From: Odiellus spinosus
Lineage: Eukaryota > Arthropoda > Arachnida > Opiliones > Phalangiidae
NCBI GenBank assembly: GCA_963920705.1
Contig: OY987231.1
Location: 20,437,024 to 20,501,023 of the forward strand
Length of the DNA stretch: 64,000 nucleotides
Direction of reading: 5' to 3'
Shown piece by piece: positions 56,510-64,000 of this stretch. Position 1 is the first letter of the stretch; the number at the start of each line of letters is the position of its first letter. The notes under the pieces were generated by a model that saw nothing but the letters and a program-made list of their open reading frames with translations, did no database searches and was not told the DNA's origin. The position numbers and the translations under genes were made by a program.

Positions 56510-59500
56510 ATGTCTTCAGCGACGCTAAATACGGAATGCGAAGGTAAACGGGAGATGAAGACCGAATTATCGTCGGAAGGGGAAATCAAAACGACCGCTG
56601 TGGTATTGAACTCGACCTCTCCGGCGACCAGTCCCATCGATGCCACCACCGCTAGTAACGTTGCTACAAGTAAAGAGAAACTGGCCAATAGTTCCGTCTA
56701 TTCTAACGAAGTGGTTCCGATTTCACCCTCGACCGAAGACGAGAGAGAAACGTGGGATAAAAAAATTGAATTTTTGTTGGCTGTCATCGGATTTGCGGTT
56801 GATTTAGGCAACGTTTGGCGTTTTCCTTTCATCTGCTACAGAAACGGCGGAGGCAAGTAACCAATATATCTTATCAGAAAACTTTTTATCGAGTAGTAAT
56901 AGGCGTCGTTGACTATTTACAAAGTGATCGACGAAGGGATTGGATTGATTCTTAAATCTCATTTTAATTTACAATAAATATTTTGATATTATGGCCAAAG
57001 TGTACGGGGTTTTTTGGCAGTATATTTAGTGAGTAAAAATTTAATGAATTATGATAACATGAATTATTTTAAAACCATTAATCTCTACTTAAACTGTTTC
57101 ATTCAACAAATATATTAGTTTTATATTCTTTACTAAATTACGTCTAAGTTTGCACATATTGTTTAAAATGGAAGTCTGCATTTGTAGTAGTTAATCCTTT
57201 TTAATCGGAGATTATCCACAGGATTCTGAAAAATCCAATACATTAACTGATTAACGCTTTTGTTCGAATGAAATACACTTTTTCTAAACACTATATAGTG
57301 GTATGAATGGAGAAATGGCGCGTTTAGTGAACTTATTCCTAAGACTATTTTAAGGCGATTAATTTTCATCTTGTCGAAGAGCTTTTATTAAGTTATATAC
57401 AAATATCTTGATAACCAAAAATTACATTTTTTATGAGACCTGTCCTTGAAAGATTATTAATGTCTTTAATATATAGAGTTACCAAGAAGTTTGGGCACTT
57501 TCTGATTCGCTCCCGTTGTGATAGAAGATACATAATTTTCACATTGCCGTTATTAATGAGAACCATCATATCAGTCTTATCAGTTAACGCCTTTCGAGCG
57601 AGGAATGGCATTATGCAAAAACATTAAAAACTCCCATAGATCAATTTATGTATATATACTCGTTTTGTAGAGCAGAGGCATGGACTACTTTTCCCAAATA
57701 CTGTTTTAAATTGTATATCAATCCGCCTAGGGTTTGACAATCATGCAAACTACCATTATCATTTGAGTTTCAAAACGTAAAGCTATCTTTAATTTGGTTC
57801 TTACACTCCTTTACAAGCTAGCAAGGGATCTAAAGGTATTTTCCAAGGTTGTAACTAACCATATAAGTAGTGGGTAGGATGAAATCGCAGCAAGTACAAA
57901 TCTAGGCTCAGAGTGCTGAAATTTCAACCTGATTTTGATTGTAACCAGTACAACACAGTATAAATATGGAGGTAGAAAATTTATTTCACTGTTAAAGACC
58001 CTATCTGCTCGTGAAACCGCCACTTGAAAATAATATGCACACATTCTAGCTTTGATAATGGGTAAAATCTTAAGCCTTGGATGTAAGTTTTTCCCAGAAT
58101 ATATTCTTTGACTATACTTACGCTTGTAAATAAATTCATGATGTACCATAGCTCTAAACCAACCTCTTTTAAATTTATGTGAAAAATTTACGTTTCATAA
58201 TTTTTTTTCCTAATATATGATTCTCAAACACTGTTTGAAGGGACATACTAATAAAGTTACCGCGGAGGAATATATTAATGGGTCTATACTATAATTTAAT
58301 CCATTTCAAGGGTGTAAGAGAGTATAGAAGTGTATCATATCCACCTTAAATATTATGTATAATTTAAAATTGAAATACGTCAAAGAATTTGCCTATCTAA
58401 AATATTTATCTGATGAAACTTAAAAGATCAGACGCGTTTGATCTTTAAAGGTAAAAAAATTTTACTTTTACAATATTCGAAAGCAGGCTCGACTTAAAAT
58501 GTATTTCGCTTTAAATCGTCGAAATCGACGAGATTGAGTCAGATTTTGAGATTGCCTAGTTCTTTTTACGCTCTGTCACCTTGAACGTTTCACGCAAACC
58601 TCGAAAAAAGCAAATTTATACAACGTCCAGTTCGATGCCCACGTAGCTATTTTATGAAGAGAAACTCTATTTCCCTCAGACCGCGATTTAACCGATTTTT
58701 ATTCGCTGTCCCAGAATATCTTATCCCTATGCCATAACTTCCAGAAACGTATATTAGAAAAGAAATGAAATAGATCTCGACGGTTGAGATTTAAATTTTT
58801 GTACCGATCAAAGGTTTTATACGCTCTGAATTCGCGTTTATAGCATCTTTTACAGATTAAATAATCATCAATTTAAAATAATTAAAGAAACTGATATCGC
58901 TTGATGTTATTTTTCATTAAAAACCTTTTGGAAGCTTTTGAGAAATCAGAGCTCACTGCAGGCTCCTTTTAAAACCTTATTAATTAAAATGAGCGAGTAA
59001 GTTTAATAAATATTCGTAAATTAATGAAAAGTACTGCGATGTAATCATTTTACAAATTTTTGGATGTGGCCAACTTTCATCATTCACTAAACGTCGAACA
59101 TTATATTTACTATCTTAACCTTTTCCGAGGGTTTAGATCGTAATACAAACGCATTAAATTATCCCTTCGTCGCAGGTTTACTAGCTACTAGTAAACGTAT
59201 TTTATTATCAGAAGCGTATGACTTACTCGAAGTACGCAATCCGAAAAAAAAACGAGAGTGTAAGAGCTATTGCACGCTCGATTATTTACCTTCAAACCCT
59301 TTCAAGCTCTCAACCCACGAACAAAAGGGTGTGCTCATAGAAATCCATGTGATCGTGGAAATCCAAAAGACAACATCGCAAAAAGACAAAAATACTGGGA
59401 GCAGACCTGGCTGTCCCAAAGTTTCCGCAGCGCCTACGACTGCTAACAATAGATAATGAAAAACAAAACCTGGCAGACATAAGCGTCCTCTAAGGGCAAA

Positions 59501-62500
59501 CTGAGGCACAAGTAGTATCTAACAAAATCACGTGGGCTATTAAGATAGGTGTCCATTGTTAATAGTACTAACCAGGGACGGAAATAAGAAATTTTTCTTA
59601 TTGGACAAATGTCCAGTAACCCCCCTTAAAAATTCAAAAGTTATCGGACATTTAACAAAATTACCGGACAGTGCTACATTTCTTGTGTTGAAAAGTACTT
59701 TTTTTTATCGGACATTTGTCCAGTGACCCCCTATTAAAAATAAAAAGTTATCGGACATTTGGAAAATTTATCGGACAATGACCAGTGACTTGTGCTTATT
59801 TCCGTCCCTGGTACTAACTTGATCCAGTGTCCGAAATATCGATCGAGAAACCAATTCCCCCAAAACCAGAAGCCGGGGTTAAAAGAGTTAGAGTTAAGTA
59901 GGCCGACCTGGGTCTCATACGCTTAAGCTTAGTTCCCACTTGACCGAAAACACGACCGAAACACTGCGTTAACACCTCTGCGGTAAAAAAGTTTCTGCAC
60001 AAGATGACCGAAAACGATTTCGGTCGGACAGAATCTGTGTTCTATTTTTACCGCACAAGTCGACCGAAAGATAATTCTCTTGAAATCCTTGAGCACGCCT
60101 TCTTTTAAAAATATCTCTCATCCAAAACCGTCTTCGTTTAATATTGGAAATTTTTTGTATAATTAAATAAGCATAGTGTATTAATTATTTCAACAGAAAA
60201 ACTCGTATCTGACAGGTCTTCCATCAGAGATGGCGCTGCAGCCTAGTTTTTAAAAAAATATTTGGCGGTAAATTCAAAAACAGACTTTAAGCAGACGACG
60301 TGTCAAGAACTCTAGTGTCTCGTTATCTTCGCGATTATATGAGACACTTACGTCACACCACGTGATTACTCGAATCTCCTTTCGGTCGCGGTTTTCGGTC
60401 GTATGTGTGAACCAATGGAAAATTATACCATCGGGGCTCTGCGTTAATAGACATTTTTTGCCGCAGCGACAACTTTTTCGGTCGTTATTTTCGGTCAAGT
60501 GGGAACCTAGCTTAATGTAATTGCAGTGGTCAACAAAATATTTACATAATATAAATAAATAGCCCCTTTTGTTTCCAAAGATAAAACCTTCTTGTCCTTA
60601 GAGTGTTGCATACGATGGTTACATTAAATCTAAAACAATCAGTGCCACGGAAATTTCCGTCTTAACTCTTTTAACCTGATAAAACTATCGTAGTGGAAAT
60701 GACACGTTAATTAGAAAAGAATCTATGCAAATCCTTTTCATTCTACTGTTTCTTCTTCTTAACTTAGAGACAATTATTACCTATATAGTGAGCGAAACGA
60801 AAATGAAGTAAAGATATCTTTACTCTTTATTCTTTCTCCCTGCCTTTAACTTCATTGTCTCCTAAGCAATATGGACGGGCTACATTATCTAAGTCAATTC
60901 AAGCCATTGAATCGTGTGATTTGTAAATCCTTAATTCACTGGGGTTTTTTTTTTAATTTTTAGATTTTTTACAACCGCAATTCTCAACCTATAATACTTT
61001 TTTTTTTTTGTCTTTTTCTTTGCAGGAGCTTTTTTGCTACCTTACCTCATTATGCTGATATTCGGAGGATTACCTCTTTTCTACTTAGAGCTAGCTTTAG
61101 GGCAGTATTACAAAAGTGGTTGTCTGACGTTATGGTCGAAAATATGTCCGATTATGAAAGGTAATTTAAGAATAGTTTTTTTTAGGGATAATGACGCGGT
61201 GATGACATTGATCGAATTTTTAAAATAACTTTAACGAAATAAATTTATAAATAATCAGCGAAATGCCATTGTCTATTATAAAAGCTATTCTATTTTCGAG
61301 AATCATTCGGTCCGGGTCTGAAGGAAACCCCATTTAGGTTTCCCCTAGTAACGACAGAGTGCATACCAGCTGATCTAAGAGAGTCTCTACCCTGACGACT
61401 GTCTCCGCAGAATGGCAGCCATTGGAAACCATTCCAGTCCAAATAGATTAAATAACACCTTCCTATCTTTCGAACGATAGCCTATAGGAGTGCTGTATAT
61501 TGTTTTAAATTTTAATTTTCGATTGTATATTAGTTAATTGTAGTTGAAAAACGGATTCAAAATTGATGCGTCATATTTTAATCGCACTCTGCTAACAGCT
61601 GACTAATATAAAAGTGAATCAGCGTCATGTCGGAATAATTTTCTTAATATATAGATCCCTTTTTCGAATTTACGTATTGTGTTGGCAGAATTGCCAATAA
61701 AAAATAATCTTCGTTTTTTCATAGGGATTGGATACTCAATTTGCTTCATTGACTTATACATGGCCATGTACTACAACACAATTATCGCGTGGGCAGTTTA
61801 TTACTTATGCGCGTCTTTTACGACGGAACTTCCCTGGACGACTTGCAACAATACGTGGAATACGGAAAATTGTCTGACATTGAAAGAACGAGGTCGAAAT
61901 TCTACAAATACATCCACAAGTCCAGCTGAGGAGTTTTTCGAGTAAGTGATGCGAATTCGTTTGAAAAAAAAATGTTTAATTGTCCATAATCAATTAAAAA
62001 CAATGTCATCAAAATCTTAATTCCAGGTAAATTTTAGTGGTGATCCTAATTTTTCTAGAAAACCAGTTTAACGTGGGAATTTGCGCTATATATTATATAT
62101 TTTTCAATAAGAGAAAATACCCATGACCAGAGGTATATAATAACCCCCTTCGGGGGGAAGTATGAAAGGTAGGCAAAATCGACGAACAACAAGTGCCCGG
62201 CGTAAATCGCGGCGGATCGACACACCGCTTTACTCCCAAAAAATAGTTACACCATTTTGAACCTCACTAAATTTTCCCTACGCGCGCTTCCGGAACTCGC
62301 GAGCTGAAGTCAACTTTCGACTCCATTTTAACAGACAGCCTGACTCCCGAGACAGGAAGTTCTAAACACAAATCGAGCCGTCTTGTTTATACAAAGACCA
62401 TTTACTATAGTAGCGACATTGAGAAGTCCAGCGCGAGCTAGTGGCCTAGATAGTCAGCAGCGGGCTCTTGTTGTTCGTGATTTTTAGCATTGGTAGTATA

Positions 62501-63891
62501 GGGGCTTTCATACTCCCCCCCGAAGGGGGTTATTATATACCTCTGCCATGACATATATTCATCCATTCTCTGCATAATGAACCAACATTTATTATCTAAT
62601 ATTCACATATTCTTCTCTTCGACAAGAATATGTATATTTCTTTATGGCAGAAAAAAAAAACCTTTTGCCTCTTATCAAGGGGAGTTTTTCTTGATATTCA
62701 AGATCTCTTTTCCCCCAGTATATGCTTACGTACGTCTTGGCGGGTCCTTAGGTTACCCTCCGCTTCTGGGCAATTCCCCGCGGGACAGGTTGCCCCATTT
62801 CTCATCGGACGGGGACAATATAAAAACGGGGGCTAGTGCCCCACCTCGGCTCGTTCGCCGAAAGATATCTCCTTGGCTTCCGAGTATTGATTTCCCCCCC
62901 TCATTAAGCGTCAGTCTTCCGTATTCGAAGCTCGGCCGATAAGGAGAGGCCGTAAGCGGTTTGACGAACCGATCGAAGCCCTCTTGACTGCGCTAAAGGT
63001 GTCTTATCAAATAACTACTTGTTGAAAGTTTTTGAAATGACCAAGCAACAGTCGATAGTGCGGCTAAACCAAATCTCCCGCCAGGGCTAAATCTTTTGTG
63101 AATTTCAAAGAGAGTTTTTGGGCTATAAAATGAAGGCCTGGCGTGGGGAGATTAGAACGGGCAATATACACCGGGACATAAAGTTTGCCATGTTGACTAC
63201 AGAAATTTCAAACACTTACTTTAATTATTTTAACAACTTTATTAAAACTTTAATAGTTCAGTTTTATGAATACGGCGCTAATGGGGTACCTTAAAAAAAT
63301 TAATTTTTAAGCCAGCATGAAAATAATTTTAAATCATTTTTAATTTTAAATTCCTCTTTCAAAAGCTTAAATTATTTTTTTCTGAAATTCTGATTAAACA
63401 ACTAAAAATGCAATGTTTTTATGATAAATACCTACTTTACCATTTGAGTTAGCATTGATATGACAAAGTGATTCAGATATCATGAAAAATTATATTAAAA
63501 TATCCTTTATTCATAACAAAATATATTATCAAAAAAAAAAAAAAAGCATTTTTTTGACTTGAGTTTCTTATAAGAACACGTCAACCCAGAGGTATAAAAT
63601 TTTGAATATGGAGTTTTAATAGTGTGATGAAACAAAAAATATAATCCGTAAGCCTTTGAAAAAAATGGTTTCAGCCTCCCTTTAAGATAGGTGTCCAATG
63701 GTTCAACTTAGTATTTCATTAACTTATGATTTGATTAATTTATCTTTCATAGACGTAACGTTCTACAGATTCACGAATCATCAGGAATTGGCGATATGGG
63801 TCCCATAAAATGGTCTTTGGCCTTATGTTTGTTCCTCGTCTTTTTCCTGGTGTACTTTTCGCTTTGGAAAGGAGTCAAGAGCTCTGGAAAG
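56510..63891 (+). CDS. SerT: Sodium-dependent serotonin transporter, 5' part (runs off the window)
   Basis: Four exons are visible. Exon 1, 56510-56852: a Ser/Thr-rich cytosolic N-terminus, then [20 protein letters not shown] and [19 protein letters not shown] (TM1, with the monoamine-type Asp in VDLGN). Exon 2, 61026-61160: [20 protein letters not shown] (TM2), [20 protein letters not shown]. Exon 3, 61725-61941: TM3 ([20 protein letters not shown]), then extracellular loop 2 with two Cys (WTTC, ENC) and N-glycosylation sequons. Exon 4, 63753-63891: [20 protein letters not shown] and TM4 ([19 protein letters not shown]), then [24 protein letters not shown] favours SERT over dopamine transporters. 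As an SLC6 protein it would take up serotonin with Na+ and Cl- at the plasma membrane. Intron 1 (4.2 kb) starts with a GC donor (GGAG|GCAAGT). TM5-12 lie beyond the window. Confidence 0.88.
59573..59810. mobile_element. 238-bp hAT-like MITE (copy 2) in SerT intron 1
   Basis: Inverted ends CAGGGACGGAAATAAG. A perfect 8-bp target duplication, GTACTAAC (59565-59572, 59811-59818), is the hAT signature. It is the relative, in opposite orientation, of the element at 13,828-14,073. Confidence 0.93.
59927..60511. mobile_element. 585-bp TTAA-flanked element in SerT intron 1
   Basis: Flanked by TTAA (59923-59926, 60512-60515). The inverted ends contain GTTCCCACTTGACCGAAAA and then repeated CGACCGAAA motifs. 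Non-coding; piggyBac- or Kolobok-like by its target. Confidence 0.8.
62128..62545. mobile_element. 418-bp MITE with hairpin ends, 7-bp TSD family 3 (copy 2) in SerT intron 3
   Basis: Same length and ends as the copy at 40,236-40,653 but inverted. The target duplication is CCATGAC (62121-62127, 62546-62552). Each end carries the CCCCTTCGGGG hairpin motif. Confidence 0.93.
62700..62990. other. GC-rich block in SerT intron 3
   Basis: A stretch clearly richer in G and C than its surroundings, with several CpGs, including GGGCAATTCCCCGCGGGA and CAATATAAAAACGGGGGC. Overlapping plus-strand frames of 68-121 codons show no motif I recognise. It could be a transposon fragment or an intronic regulatory region. 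Confidence 0.35.
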
Positions 63892-64000
63892 GTAAAACAG
63901 TGCTATTTTTTAACCGTACTACAACGAAATTTAAATAAACCTTTTCAAATTGTTAATACCATGACGATAAAGTTAATTAAGGATAAAGTTAATTAAGGAT

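Overview
This is a eukaryotic nuclear window, AT-rich and intron-dense, most likely from an arthropod. The grounds are spliced GT-AG (and some GC-AG) genes, orthologues of animal VPS53, a serotonin-type SLC6 transporter and an EMI-domain collagen, and many short inverted-repeat transposons (MITEs).

Bases 1 to about 38,600 hold a tandem array of four minus-strand genes (A, B, C, D) in units of roughly 8 kb. Each has about 35 small exons and encodes about 1,300 aa: a hydrophobic N-terminus, a long arthropod-type N-terminal region, an ATP-grasp (PPDK_N) domain, a middle region, and a C-terminal PEP-utiliser mobile domain with the phospho-His motif. They would usually be annotated as phosphoenolpyruvate synthase, but they end right after the mobile domain and have no PEP-binding TIM barrel, so the layout is that of rifampicin phosphotransferases. 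Copy A is broken: a 5.1-kb palindromic transposon encoding two ISL2EU/IS4EU-like DDE transposases in inverted orientation sits inside a coding exon. Copy B has a nonsense codon in its N-terminal segment. Copy C has lost the hydrophobic N-terminus by an in-frame deletion. Copy D looks intact.

Bases 38,600-41,000 are intergenic with two MITEs. From 41,078 to 45,056 (minus) lies a secreted collagen XXVI-like gene with signal peptide, EMI domain and Gly-X-Y stretches. It is divergent from VPS53 (46,331-51,868, plus), for which a complete 20-exon model of 859 aa can be assembled. After a 4.6-kb gene-poor stretch comes the 5' half of a serotonin transporter gene (56,510 to beyond the window end), with an unusually large first intron.

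The window is rich in non-autonomous DNA transposons whose target-site duplications (TSDs) can be read directly: three families with 7-bp TSDs (seven insertions), a hAT-like family with an 8-bp TSD, several TTAA-flanked elements, and one AT-flanked element that carries a THAP-like remnant and was itself hit by a hAT MITE. Three GC-AG introns are also visible, in three different genes.
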